A stretch of 64,000 nucleotides of DNA from assembly GCA_018058095.1 (NCBI GenBank), contig JAGPCO010000011.1, positions 1 through 64,000 of the forward strand, in the 5' to 3' direction. The position numbers and the translations under genes were made by a program. The stretch comes from Kofleriaceae bacterium (GTDB lineage: Bacteria > Myxococcota_A > Polyangia > Haliangiales > Haliangiaceae). A model generated the notes under the pieces. The model did not search any database. It worked only from the letters and a program-made list of their open reading frames with translations, and was not told the DNA's origin. Position 1 is the first letter of the stretch. Every line of letters starts with the position of its first letter. Shown here piece by piece: positions 11,243 through 25,583 of the stretch.

Positions 11243-11893
11243 ATGACCTCCTCCGACTTCGCCCGCGCCCGCGCCGACATGGTCGAGCACCAGCTGCGGC
11301 GGCGCGGGTTGACCGACACCGCGGTGCTGGCGGCGATGGGGCGGGTCGAGCGCGAGCGCTTCGTCCCGGCCGACGCGGTGGCCCTGGCCTACGCCGACCG
11401 GCCGGTGCCGATCGGGTGGGGCCAGACCATCTCGCAGCCGTACGTGGTGGCCTGGATGGCGGCGGCGCTGCAGCTCCGGCCCGGCGAGCGCGTGCTCGAC
11501 GTCGGGACCGGCTCCGGCTACGCCGCCGCCGTGATGGCCGAGCTCGGGGCGCAGGTCTGGGGCATCGAGCGGGTGCCGGCGCTGGTCGAGCGTGCGCGGG
11601 TGAGCCTGGCCGCGGCCGGGTATACGGCCCGGGTCCGGTGCGGCGATGGCACCCTGGGCTGGCCCGAGCTCGCTCCGTTCGCGGCGATCTGCGTCGCCGC
11701 CGCCGGGCCGAGTGTCCCGCCGGCGCTGCAGCAGCAGCTGGCCGTGGGCGGGCGCCTGGTCATGCCGGTCGGGCCCGAGGACGAGCAGGCCCTGGTCCGC
11801 GTCACCCGGCCGTCGGCGGCCGAGTTCCTCGTCGAGGAGCTCGGCCCGGTCCAGTTCGTGCCGCTGATCGGCGCCCAGGGCTGGGGCGGGTAG
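11243..11893 (+). CDS. pcm: Protein-L-isoaspartate O-methyltransferase
   Basis: 216 aa, the usual length for PCMT. The enzyme uses S-adenosylmethionine to methylate L-isoaspartyl residues and so repairs aged proteins. Visible family features are the N-terminal MVEHQLRRRGL, the substrate-side motif GWGQTISQPYVVAWM (about 59-73), SAM-binding motif I LDVGTGSGYAAAV (about 85-97), and the C-terminal RLVMPVG. The ATG at 11243 overlaps an upstream TGA in another frame (TGATG), but upstream residues in its own frame do not resemble the family. It lies 73 bp after the histidine kinase, on the same strand, with no functional link apparent. Confidence 0.93.
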   Translation: MTSSDFARARADMVEHQLRRRGLTDTAVLAAMGRVERERFVPADAVALAYADRPVPIGWGQTISQPYVVAWMAAALQLRPGERVLDVGTGSGYAAAVMAELGAQVWGIERVPALVERARVSLAAAGYTARVRCGDGTLGWPELAPFAAICVAAAGPSVPPALQQQLAVGGRLVMPVGPEDEQALVRVTRPSAAEFLVEELGPVQFVPLIGAQGWGG

Positions 11894-11949
11894 GCGCTGA
11901 CTGGCGCACCGCGTGCGGCCGGCTCGAACACCGTCGCAGCGGGTGCGCG

Positions 11950-12270
11950 TCAGCGCGCGCGGGCGCGGGCGCGGCTCGAGGGCGCCGTGGTCCGGGCCAC
12001 GGCGCGCAGCTGCTGGTTGGTGGTGCGCTTGGTGTGGTCGCTGCTGGCCCGGGTCGACTTGCGCGAGGGTCGGCCGGTCGCGCTGTCCTCGAGCACGGCG
12101 CCGCCGCGGCGGCCGGCCAGCCCGCTGCGGTTGCGGTCGAGTGTGCCCCCGGCGCTGGTGCCGAGCAGGCCGTCGCGCCGCGGCTTGGCCTTGGACGTGG
12201 TGCGCTTGGGCTTGCGGTCCTGCGCGGCGCGCTGGGCCATGGTCCGCGACTCCTGGGCTTTGGTCGGCAT
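11950..12270 (-). CDS. Small highly basic protein of unknown function
   Basis: 106 aa, strongly Lys/Arg/Ser/Thr-rich with no hydrophobic core, probably disordered and nucleic-acid-binding or a cytoplasmic stress protein. Recognisable segments are AQDRKPKRTTSKAK, GGTLDRNRSGLAG and SRKSTRASSDHTKRTTNQQ. The last resembles tails of small basic bacterial proteins I have seen without function. No ribosome binding site is clear. The reverse strand offers competing open frames in this GC-rich DNA, so it may not be translated, but its composition is unlike the neighbouring shadow frames. Confidence 0.5.
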   Translation of the reverse strand: MPTKAQESRTMAQRAAQDRKPKRTTSKAKPRRDGLLGTSAGGTLDRNRSGLAGRRGGAVLEDSATGRPSRKSTRASSDHTKRTTNQQLRAVARTTAPSSRARARAR

Positions 12271-12311
12271 GATGGACCGAGGTGAAGCACGCCGCGTGCC
12301 AGCGCGCGGGC

Positions 12312-13160
12312 TCACCCGGCCAGCGCGGCGATCAGGCGGCGCCCGGCCGGGCCCGGATGGCCGCGGTGGTACAGGCGGGGATGGAACCGGTGGGTGGCGG
12401 CGCCGCTCCAGCGCACGCGCACCAGCGGCGCGTCGCCGATCATCGCGTCCGGCAACCAACCAAAGCCGATGCCGGCCAGGATGGCGGCCCGCTTCGACGC
12501 GAAGTCGTTGAGGTGCACGGTCGAGCCTTGCTCGATCCCGGCCGTCGGTAGATCCAGGCGCGGATCGGACCCGCGCACCGTGACCAGCACGTGCTGGCGC
12601 AGGGCCGCCACCCCGTGCCGACCGCGCCCGAGCGGGTGGTCGCGGTGCGCGACCAGCGAGGCGTGCACCGTCGGCAGCGCGACCGCGGTCAGCCCGGGCA
12701 GGCGCGGCGGCAGCACCGCGATCATGAGGTCGGCACCAGACCGGACGAAGCCGTCCTCGACGCCGGCCAGGAACTCGGCCCGCACGTCGATGCGGGTCGG
12801 CACCCGCTCGTGGGCCAGCGCGCCGACCGCCAGCAGCAGCGGCTCGATCGGGACGATGCCGTCGAACACCACCGCCAGCGCCGGCTCCCAGCCGGCGCGC
12901 AGGGCGGCCACGGTGGCGGTCAGCTCGGCCTCGGCCGCGAGCAGGGCCCGGCAGCCGTCGAGCACGCGGCGCCCGGCCGGGGTCAACGTGGTGCGGTAGC
13001 CGGTGCGGTCGAGCAGGACCAGGCCGAGCCGATCCTCGAGGGTGCGCAGCAGGTACAGCACCGAGGTGTGGGCCCGACCCAGCTCGGCCGCGGCCCGCGT
13101 GAAGGTGCCGAGGCGGTCGAGCGCGTCGAGCGCGCGGGCCTGGTCGAGCGACAGATCCAT
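12312..13160 (-). CDS. LysR-family transcriptional regulator
   Basis: 282 aa. The first 60 residues hold the LysR winged helix-turn-helix (DQARALDALDRLGTFTRAAA to LDRTGYRTTLTPAGRRVL) and the rest is a periplasmic-binding-protein-like effector domain. The ATG at 13160 was chosen because family alignment begins there; an upstream in-frame start would add about 22 residues with no family match. It is divergent from the hmgA-hpd-boxB-tnaA operon and a perfect palindrome lies 11 bp upstream of its start, so it most likely senses an aromatic intermediate, controls that operon and regulates itself. Confidence 0.88.
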   Translation of the reverse strand: MDLSLDQARALDALDRLGTFTRAAAELGRAHTSVLYLLRTLEDRLGLVLLDRTGYRTTLTPAGRRVLDGCRALLAAEAELTATVAALRAGWEPALAVVFDGIVPIEPLLLAVGALAHERVPTRIDVRAEFLAGVEDGFVRSGADLMIAVLPPRLPGLTAVALPTVHASLVAHRDHPLGRGRHGVAALRQHVLVTVRGSDPRLDLPTAGIEQGSTVHLNDFASKRAAILAGIGFGWLPDAMIGDAPLVRVRWSGAATHRFHPRLYHRGHPGPAGRRLIAALAG

Positions 13161-13170
13161 ACTCGTCGAG

Positions 13171-13187
13171 TGTGCACCGAGTGCACA
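13171..13187. promoter_or_regulatory. Perfect palindrome, likely LysR operator
   Basis: TGTGCAC and GTGCACA arms flank CGA. The T at 13173 and A at 13185 give the T-N11-A pattern bound by LysR-type regulators. It lies between the divergent LysR gene and the aromatic operon, 57 bp before the operon's first ATG. Confidence 0.65.
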
Positions 13188-13243
13188 GTCTTGGTCAAAA
13201 CATAGTCCTATCTTTGACACTGCCACCTGGCGATGGTCGGCCC

Positions 13244-14356
13244 ATGCACATCCCGCACGTTCGTGGCCGCGTCGCCGCCCAGGCCCACGTCGGCCTGCCC
13301 GACGGCACGGTCGAGGAGGAGTACGCGCGTGACGGCTTCTTCGGCCGCTACGCCCACCTGTACCGCGAGCACGCCCCGGTCGGATGGACCCGCATCGAGG
13401 GCCCGCTGCGTCCGCGCGCCTACGGGCTCGACGCGATCGGCGCCGGCGACTACCTGGCGGCCCGGGTCCCGCTGCTGACCAACGCCGACTGCAAGGTGCT
13501 CATGGCCGCGGTGCGCGAGCCGATGCCGTACTACTTCCGCAACGCCGACGCCGACACCGTGCTGTTCGTGCACGTCGGCGCCGGCCGCCTCGAGACCGAC
13601 TTCGGTCACCTCGCGTACGAGCCGGGCGACTACCTGGTGGTCCCGCGCGGCACCGTGCATCGCCTGGCGCCGAGCAGCGAGACCCGGCTGCTGGTCATCG
13701 AGACCACCGGCCAGGTCGAGGTGCCCGACCGCGGCATGCTCGGCCAGCACGCGCTGTTCGACCCGGCGGTGCTGCGGGTGCCGACCCCGGGCGAGGGCTC
13801 GGCCCTGGCCGCCGATGCTCGCGGCGAGTGGCGCCTGATGATCCAGCGCCAGGGCGCGCTCACCAGCGTGTGGTACCCGCACTGCCCGCTCGACGTGGTG
13901 GGCTGGAAGGGCACGCTCACGGTGTGGCAGCTGAACGTGCGCGACATCCGCCCGGTGTCATCCGACCGCTACCACCTGCCGCCCTCGGCCCACACCACCT
14001 TCATCGCCGCCGGCGTGGCCATCTGCACCTTCGCGCCGCGCCCCCTCGAGAACGGCGACCCGCGCGCGCTCAAGGTGCCCTTCTATCACTCCAACATCGA
14101 CTACGACGAGGTGCTGTTCTACCACCAGGGTGAGTTCTTCAGCCGCGCCGGCATCAGCCCCGGCATGTTGACGTTCCACCCGCAGGGCATCCACCACGGC
14201 CCGCAGGCCGGGGCGATGCAGCGGACCCCGACCGCGCAGCGGACCGAGGAGATCGCGGTGATGGTCGACACCCGCCGGCCGCTCGACGTGTGCGCCCCAG
14301 CCGCGGCGTTCGAGCGCGACGACTACTGGACCAGCTGGCAGCCGAAGGAGCCCTGA
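13244..14356 (+). CDS. hmgA: Homogentisate 1,2-dioxygenase
   Basis: 370 aa, of the shorter bacterial HGD type. It opens the ring of homogentisate with O2 to give maleylacetoacetate in tyrosine breakdown. Two cupin-like halves are present; the N-terminal half has the PRG segment VVPRGTVHRL. Likely Fe(II) ligands are H282 and E289 in YHSNIDYDE and H318 in GIHHGP. First gene of a four-gene operon: three bases separate it from hpd. The ATG at 13244 fits the family start MHIPHVRG; the only purine-rich sequence upstream is weak. Maleylacetoacetate isomerase and fumarylacetoacetase, needed to finish the route, are not in the window. Confidence 0.92.
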   Translation: MHIPHVRGRVAAQAHVGLPDGTVEEEYARDGFFGRYAHLYREHAPVGWTRIEGPLRPRAYGLDAIGAGDYLAARVPLLTNADCKVLMAAVREPMPYYFRNADADTVLFVHVGAGRLETDFGHLAYEPGDYLVVPRGTVHRLAPSSETRLLVIETTGQVEVPDRGMLGQHALFDPAVLRVPTPGEGSALAADARGEWRLMIQRQGALTSVWYPHCPLDVVGWKGTLTVWQLNVRDIRPVSSDRYHLPPSAHTTFIAAGVAICTFAPRPLENGDPRALKVPFYHSNIDYDEVLFYHQGEFFSRAGISPGMLTFHPQGIHHGPQAGAMQRTPTAQRTEEIAVMVDTRRPLDVCAPAAAFERDDYWTSWQPKEP

Positions 14357-14359
14357 ACC

Positions 14360-15420
14360 ATGGACGCGACGCCCGCCACCTCCAACCCGTGTGGCCTGCG
14401 TGGCCTGGCCTTCGTCGAGATGGCCGCGCCCGACCCCGACGCCATCGGCCGCCTGCTGCGGGCCTTCGGCTTCTCGCGCACCATGCGGCACCAGCGGCGC
14501 GCGGTCGACCTGTACCAGCAGGGCGACATCGCCATCCTGCTCGACCACGAGCCGCATGGTGCCGCCGCCGCCTTCGCCCACCGCCACGGTCCGTGTATCT
14601 CGGCCCTGGGCTTGCGCGCCGACCAGCCGGCGCTGGCGGCCCGCGTCGCGGTCGACCGCGGCGCCACCGCCCAGGTCGGTGACCTGGCGCGCGCCGACGG
14701 CTCGTCCGTGCTGGCCCTGACCGGGATCGGCGGCGCCCTGATGTACCTGGTCGGCGTCGGCGAGACCTGGGCCGGGCTCGGCTTCATCCCGCTCGATCGC
14801 CCCGATCTGGTGCCGAGCCGCGGCTTCACCGCCATCGACCACCTCACCAACAACGTGCCGCGCGGCCAGCTCGAGCGGTGGTCGCGCTTCTACCGCGACG
14901 TGTTCGGCTTCACCGAGGTGCGCTACTTCGACATCCGCGGCGTCGCGACCGGGCTGGTCTCGCACGCGCTGCGGTCGCCGTGCGGCACCTTCTGCATCCC
15001 GATCAACGAGGGCACCGGCACCAGCAGCCAGATCGACGAGTACCTCGAGGAGTACAAGGGGCCGGGCATCCAGCACCTGGCGTTCCTGACCGACGACATC
15101 CTGGCGTCGCTGCGTGGACTGGAGGGGTCGCCGATCGAGTTCCTCGACATCGACCCCGACTACTACCGCGAGGTGTTCGCGCGGGTTCCCGGGGTGTCCG
15201 AGGACCACGCCGAGATCGCCCGCCGCAACGTCCTGGTCGACGGCGACGCCGACGGCTACCTGCTGCAGATCTTCACCCGCAACCTGATCGGCCCGATCTT
15301 CATCGAGCTGATCCAGCGTCACAACCACCTCAGCTTCGGCGAGGGCAACTTCGGCGCCCTGTTCCGCTCGATCGAGCGCGACCAGGTCCGTCGCGGCACC
15401 CTGCCAGGGGTCCCCACACC

Positions 15421-15424
<4 letters not shown>
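14360..15424 (+). CDS. hpd: 4-hydroxyphenylpyruvate dioxygenase
   Basis: 354 aa, normal length for HPPD. It converts 4-hydroxyphenylpyruvate and O2 to homogentisate, feeding the product directly to the upstream-encoded dioxygenase. Two vicinal-oxygen-chelate domains are visible; the iron ligands are H161 (IDHLTNNV), H239 (GIQHLAF) and E316 (IFIELIQR), almost the same numbering as the Pseudomonas enzyme. The C-terminal helix GEGNFGALFRSIERDQ, which gates the active site, is intact. The gene starts three bases after hmgA and overlaps the boxB-like gene by 4 bp (ATGA), so all are cotranscribed. Confidence 0.95.
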
Positions 15425-16838
<1,414 letters not shown>

Positions 16839-16842
<4 letters not shown>

Positions 16843-18245
16843 CCGCGCCGGTCGCTCCTGGTGCGGTCGATCCGGCGCGGCGCCGCTCGATCATCGAGCC
16901 GTTCAAGATCAAGGTGGTCGAGCCGCTGCCGCTGCGCAGCCCGGCCGAGCGGGCCGCGGTCCTCGAGCGAGCCGGCTACAACCTGTTCGCGGTGCGGGCG
17001 ACCGACGTCACCTTCGACTTCCTGACCGACAGCGGCACCACGGCGATGAGCGCGGCGCAGTGGGGCGCCATGATGGTCGCCGACGAGAGCTACGCCGGAT
17101 CACGCAGCTTCTACCGGTTCGAGGAGGTGGTGCGCCGCCTGACCGGGTACGACCACGTCGTGCCGACCCACCAGGGCCGGGCCGCCGAGCACCTGCTGTT
17201 CACCCTGCGCTGCAAGGCCGGCGACGTGGTGCCGTCGAACAACCACTTCGACACCACCCGCGCCAACCTCGAGCAGCTCGGCGTCGACGCGGTCGACCTG
17301 GTGGCCGCGGCCGGGCGCGACCCCACCTCCGAGCACCCGTTCAAGGGCGACGTCGACGTCGGCCGGCTCGAGGCGCTGCTGCGCGAGCAGCGCGGCCGGG
17401 TGCCGTTCGTGATGACGACCATCACCAACAACACCGGCGGCGGGCAGCCGGTCTCGCTCGCCAACCTGCGCGCGGTGTCGGCGGTGTGCCGCGCCGCCGG
17501 CGTGCCGCTGCTGCTCGACGCCTGCCGCTTCGCCGAGAACGCGTGGTTCATCAAGGTGCGCGAGGATGGCCAGCGCGATCGCCCGGTCCGGGCCATCGCC
17601 CGCGAGGTGTTCGACCTGGCCGACGGCTGCCTGGTCAGCGCCAAGAAGGACGGCCTGGTCAACATCGGCGGCTTCATCGCCCTGCGCGACGCCGCCTGGG
17701 TGCCGGACCTGCGCAGCCGCCTCATCCTGACCGAGGGCTTCCCGACCTACGGCGGCCTGGCCGCGCGTGATCTCGAGGCGCTGGCGGTGGGCCTCGACGA
17801 GGTGCTCGACGAGGAGTACCTGGCGTACCGCGTCGCGGTGACCCGGTACGTCGCCGACGGCCTGACCCGGGCCGGGGTGCCGACCATGCGCCCGCCCGGC
17901 GGCCACGCGGTGTATCTCGACGCCCGCGCGCTCCTGCCGCACATCCCGCCGGCGCAGTTCCCGGCCCAGGCACTGGCCATCGAGCTGTACCGGGCCGAGG
18001 GCGTCCGCAGCTGCGAGATCGGCTCGGTCATGTTCGGGCAGCGTCCCGACGGCAGCTTCCAGCCCGCCGCCAACGAGCTGGTCCGCCTCGCCATCCCGCG
18101 CCGGGTCTACACCCAGGCCCACATGGACTACGTGCTCGAGGGCATCGCCGAGCTGGCGGCCCGACGCGATCAGCTGCGCGGGGTGCGGATCGTCGAGCAG
18201 CCGCGCTTCCTGCGCCACTTCACCGCCCGCTTCGCGCCGCTGTAG
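16839..18245 (+). CDS. tnaA: Tryptophanase (tryptophan indole-lyase)
   Basis: 468 aa, PLP-dependent beta-eliminating lyase that splits tryptophan into indole, pyruvate and ammonia. The PLP lysine is K270 in SAKKDGLVNIGG, the same number as in the E. coli enzyme. The close relative tyrosine phenol-lyase was considered, but the three positions that separate the two favour tryptophanase: Asp138 in HFDTTR (Thr in TPL), Ile in CEIGS (Arg in TPL) and His460 in LRHFTARF (Phe in TPL). Some flanking motifs (LVNIGGF, IPRRVYT) are TPL-like, so a test of activity would be useful. Last gene of the operon, overlapping boxB by 4 bp. No TnaC-like leader or tnaB permease is seen. Confidence 0.88.
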
Positions 18246-18259
18246 CGGGCCGGCCGCGC

Positions 18260-18265
18260 TACGCT
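18260..18265 (+). promoter_or_regulatory. Putative -10 hexamer for the 60-aa protein gene
   Basis: TACGCT followed by six bases and the ATG at 18272. No recognisable -35 element; the hexamer lies just after the tnaA stop. Confidence 0.35.
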
Positions 18266-18271
18266 CGCGGC

Positions 18272-18454
18272 ATGGCGCCCGACCTGCGCAGCGCGCGTGA
18301 CGTCCACGCCCTCGACGCCGAGGGTATGGTCGCGTGTAACCCGCGCGACCCGGAGGCGGCGCACCGGGCCGACGTCGGGGACGTGCGGACCACGACCGAC
18401 CCGGCCGCGGTCACCTGCGCGCGCTGCCGGCGGCTGCGGACGCGGCGGCGCTGA
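18272..18454 (+). CDS. Small Cys/His protein, possible zinc ribbon
   Basis: 60 aa, unknown function. The spacing of His11, Cys22, His31 and a closing TCARC pair resembles small one-domain zinc-binding proteins with the pattern H-x-L ... C ... H ... VTCxxC. It ends in a basic cluster (RRLRTRRR). Its last 44 bases overlap the 3' end of the oppositely oriented monooxygenase gene. It has a TAnnnT hexamer six bases before the ATG and no ribosome binding site. Confidence 0.5.
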   Translation: MAPDLRSARDVHALDAEGMVACNPRDPEAAHRADVGDVRTTTDPAAVTCARCRRLRTRRR

Positions 18455-19913
18455 CCGGCAGCGGCCGCCCGAACTCGAGCGCCGGGTCGTCGAGGCGGCG
18501 CCAGCGCAGCATGATGCTGTCGCGCAGGTAGTTCTGGTACAGCCGCCACGGCACCCGTCGACCCTGGCGCGGCAGGCCGGGCAGGGCGCGCTGGACGTAG
18601 CCCGACTGGAAGTCGATCACCGGCTCGTCACCGACGTCGGCCGGCGCCCGCGCCACGCACCAGGCCTGGCCTTGGTCCTCGAGGTGGGCCAAGAGCCGGC
18701 ATACGTAGCGGGCGATGAGCTCCGTCTTGAGCGTCCACGACGCGTTGGTGTAGCCCATGGCGAAGGCGAAGTTGGGCACGTCGCTGAACATCGCGCCCTT
18801 GTAGACGTGCAGGGTGGACGGGTCGACGACGCGCCCGTCGACCTCGAGCCGCGCGCCCCCGAACAGCTGGATCCGGAGGCCGGTCGCGGTCACCACCACG
18901 TCGGCGTCGAGCACCTGGCCCGAGCGCAGCGCCAGGCCGGACCGGGTGAAGCGCTCGATCTCGTCCGTCACCACCTCGGCCTGGCCGGCGCGCACGACCT
19001 TGAACAGGTCACCGTCAGGCACCAGGCACAGGCGCTGGTCCCATGGATCGTAGCGGGGGTGGAAGTGCCGGGCCACGGCGTCGGCGTCGCCCAGCTGCTG
19101 CGCCACGCCGCGCTCGAGCCAGCGCCGGGCCGGGCCGGGGAAACGCCGGCAGAACGTGTAGAACGCGTTGCTCAGGCTGACGTTCTTCCAGCGGATCAGA
19201 TCGTGGGCCGGGCCGTCGGGCAGGACCCGGCGCAGCAGGCGCGCGATGGGGTCGACCGCCGGCAGCGACGCGACGTAGGTCGGCGAGCGCTGCAGCATCG
19301 TGACCCGGGCCCCCTGCTGCACCAGCGCGGGCACCAGGGTCACCGCGGTGGCGCCGCTGCCGATGACCACGACCCGCTGGCCGCGCACGTCGAGGTCGCT
19401 CGGCCACTGCTGCGGGTGGACGATGCGGCCGGCGAAGTCGCTGGTGCCGGCGAAGGCCGGGGTGTAGCCGGCGTCGTAGGCGTAGTAGCCCGAGCAGGCG
19501 AACAGGAAGCGGGCGCGCAGCGTGCAGGTGGTGCCGTCGGCGCGGACCACCTCGACCGACCAGCGCGCGGCCTCGCTCGACCAGCGCGCGGCCACTACGC
19601 GGTGATCGAACCGGATGTGGCGGTCGATGCCGTGGCTGCGCGCCGTCGACTCGATGTAGGCGCGGATGCTGGCGCCGTCGGCGATCGCCTGCGCGCTCGG
19701 CCACGGCGCGAACGAGTAGCCGAGCGTGTACATGTCCGAGTCCGAGCGCACGCCCGGGTAGCGGAACAGGTCCCAGGTGCCGCCGATCGCCGCGCGCGCC
19801 TCGAGGATCGCGTAGCGCAGGTGCGGCAGGCGCCGCTGCAGGTGGTAGCCGGCGGCGATGCCGGACAGGCCGGCGCCGATGACGAGCACGTCGAGGTCCT
19901 CATCCGCATGCAT
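18411..19913 (-). CDS. Flavin-containing Baeyer-Villiger monooxygenase
   Basis: 500 aa, NADPH- and FAD-dependent. It should insert one oxygen next to a carbonyl, turning a ketone into an ester or lactone, or oxidise a heteroatom. The FAD Rossmann motif GAGLSGIAAG lies near residue 11, the NADPH motif GSGATAV near 185, and between them is the Baeyer-Villiger fingerprint FAGRIVHPQQWP (FxGxxxHxxxWP), exact. The ATATG motif (TATGLRIQ) is also present. The ATG at 19913 starts two residues before the conserved DEDLDVLVIGAG; longer upstream frames do not match the family. It is divergent from an SDR gene 52 bp away, which could make or use the same ketone. Confidence 0.92.
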   Translation of the reverse strand: MHADEDLDVLVIGAGLSGIAAGYHLQRRLPHLRYAILEARAAIGGTWDLFRYPGVRSDSDMYTLGYSFAPWPSAQAIADGASIRAYIESTARSHGIDRHIRFDHRVVAARWSSEAARWSVEVVRADGTTCTLRARFLFACSGYYAYDAGYTPAFAGTSDFAGRIVHPQQWPSDLDVRGQRVVVIGSGATAVTLVPALVQQGARVTMLQRSPTYVASLPAVDPIARLLRRVLPDGPAHDLIRWKNVSLSNAFYTFCRRFPGPARRWLERGVAQQLGDADAVARHFHPRYDPWDQRLCLVPDGDLFKVVRAGQAEVVTDEIERFTRSGLALRSGQVLDADVVVTATGLRIQLFGGARLEVDGRVVDPSTLHVYKGAMFSDVPNFAFAMGYTNASWTLKTELIARYVCRLLAHLEDQGQAWCVARAPADVGDEPVIDFQSGYVQRALPGLPRQGRRVPWRLYQNYLRDSIMLRWRRLDDPALEFGRPLPVSAAASAAAGSARR

Positions 19914-19965
19914 CGCCGATATCGTCGCACGGCGCGCTGGTCCGCGCCTTGCAGCGGCGGTGGTC

Positions 19966-20721
19966 ATGACCACCACGTCGTCGTCCAGGGTCGCCCTCGT
20001 CACCGGCGCGGGCTCCGGCATCGGCCGGGCCATCGCCGTCCAGCTGGCCGGCGAAGGGTATCGCATCGTTGCGTCCGACCTCGACGACGTCGGTGGGGCC
20101 GCCACGGTGGCGACCATCGTCGCGGCCGGTGGTGTCGCCTCGTACGTCCACGCCGATTCGGCGCGCGCGGCCGATCACGAGGGCCTGGTCGCGCATGCGG
20201 TGCGCACCCACGGCGCCTTGCACGTCGCCATCAACAACGCCGGCATCGCCGGCCCCGCCGCGCAGGTCGGGGACTACCCGCTCGACGGATGGGACCGGGT
20301 CATCGCGGTCAACCTCACCGGCGTCTTCCTCGGCATGCGCTACCAGCTGCCGGCCGTGCAGGCCGCCGGTGGGGGCTCGATCGTCAACATCAGCTCCATC
20401 CTCGGCCAGGTCGGCTTCCGCACCGCCGGCGCCTACGTCGCGGCCAAGCACGGCGTCGTCGGCCTGACCCAGACCGCCGCGCTCGAGTACGGCCCGCACA
20501 AGATCCGGGTCAACGCGGTCGGCCCCGGTTTCGTCAGGACGCCGCTGCTCGAAAAGAACCTGCCGGCCGAGGCCCTGGCCGGGCTGGCCGCGCTGCACCC
20601 GCTGGGGCGGCTGGGCGAGGCGTCCGAGGTGGCCGAGCTGGTGGCCTGGCTGGCCAGCGACCGGGCCAGCTTCGTGACCGGGTCCTACTTCGCCGTCGAC
20701 GGTGGGTACCTGGCGCAGTGA
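19966..20721 (+). CDS. Short-chain dehydrogenase/reductase
   Basis: 251 aa classical SDR, NAD(P)-dependent alcohol/ketone oxidoreductase. Features are TGAGSGIG (NAD(P) binding, near 13), NNAGIAG, the catalytic Ser in ISSILGQ, and YVAAKHG (YxxxK). An Asp ends the second beta strand (ASDLDD), which favours NAD over NADP. The C-terminus VDGGYLAQ is typical. The ATG at 19966 places the nucleotide-binding motif at its usual distance. It is divergent from the Baeyer-Villiger monooxygenase, and a pairing of alcohol oxidation with lactone formation is plausible but inferred. Confidence 0.92.
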   Translation: MTTTSSSRVALVTGAGSGIGRAIAVQLAGEGYRIVASDLDDVGGAATVATIVAAGGVASYVHADSARAADHEGLVAHAVRTHGALHVAINNAGIAGPAAQVGDYPLDGWDRVIAVNLTGVFLGMRYQLPAVQAAGGGSIVNISSILGQVGFRTAGAYVAAKHGVVGLTQTAALEYGPHKIRVNAVGPGFVRTPLLEKNLPAEALAGLAALHPLGRLGEASEVAELVAWLASDRASFVTGSYFAVDGGYLAQ

Positions 20722-20745
20722 GCCCTGGCCTCGGGCCGGTCGCGC

Positions 20746-20751
20746 TACGGT
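20746..20751 (+). promoter_or_regulatory. Putative -10 hexamer for the CrtI-like gene
   Basis: TACGGT, six bases, then the GTG at 20758. No Shine-Dalgarno lies in between. Confidence 0.4.
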
Positions 20752-20757
20752 CGGCCC

Positions 20758-25250
<4,493 letters not shown>

Positions 25251-25252
<2 letters not shown>

Positions 25253-25294
25253 CAGGTTGCTGAAGAACGCCGAAGGCGTTCGAAGCCAACCTGC
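25251..25294. repeat. REP-like palindromic element at the katG stop codon
   Basis: The sequence begins AGCAGGTTGCTGAA and folds into a two-part hairpin: outer arms GCAGGTTG (25252-25259) and CAACCTGC (25287-25294), inner arms GAACGCC and GGCGTTC around GAA. The katG stop TAG lies at its edge. Its first 14 bases match the consensus AGCAGG-N2-GCTGAA, found again at 53643 and, inverted, at 53744. It could also act as a transcription terminator for katG. Confidence 0.7.
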
Positions 25295-25322
25295 CCCGTG
25301 CCCGTGCCCGTGCCCGTGCCCG
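25295..25322. repeat. Intergenic hexamer repeat (CCCGTG)4
   Basis: Four full and one partial copies of CCCGTG lie directly after the REP-like hairpin, between the convergent katG and the 70-aa gene. A simple-sequence tract. Confidence 0.85.
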
Positions 25323-25370
25323 AATCCGGGTCAGGACCTCGCCGGCTTCCCACGCACGGCCCCGAGGCCG

Positions 25371-25583
25371 TCACGTAGAGCGCGGGCGGCGCCCCGGGCC
25401 ATCCGGTGCGCCCTTGTCCTCGGCCAGGATGGCCATGTTGTCGACCAGGTTGGGGTAGCGCCGGCCGGCCGCCTCGGCGCGGGCGCGGGCCCGGGCGACC
25501 TGGTCTGGCGTCATCTTCTGGCGCGGGCCGGCGGCGCGGGCCGGGCTTGGGCGCGTCCACGGTGGCGGCTTGCGCGGGCTCAC
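25371..25583 (-). CDS. 70-aa protein coupled to the ECF sigma gene
   Basis: Basic and Pro/Arg-rich at both ends, with a central conserved-looking block [20 protein letters not shown] followed by PNLVDNMAI. That block is helical and resembles short unannotated proteins from related bacteria (recollection, not a search). The GTG start overlaps the sigma factor's TGA (GTGA), which makes translation very likely and suggests a job linked to the sigma factor, such as modulating it. No membrane segment, so it is not a classical membrane anti-sigma factor. Confidence 0.7.
   Translation of the reverse strand: MSPRKPPPWTRPSPARAAGPRQKMTPDQVARARARAEAAGRRYPNLVDNMAILAEDKGAPDGPGRRPRST

Noticed and set aside
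13214..13219. TTGACA upstream of hmgA as a -35 element
   Set aside because: No acceptable -10 hexamer lies 15-19 bases downstream; the sequence may be chance or part of an activator-dependent promoter.
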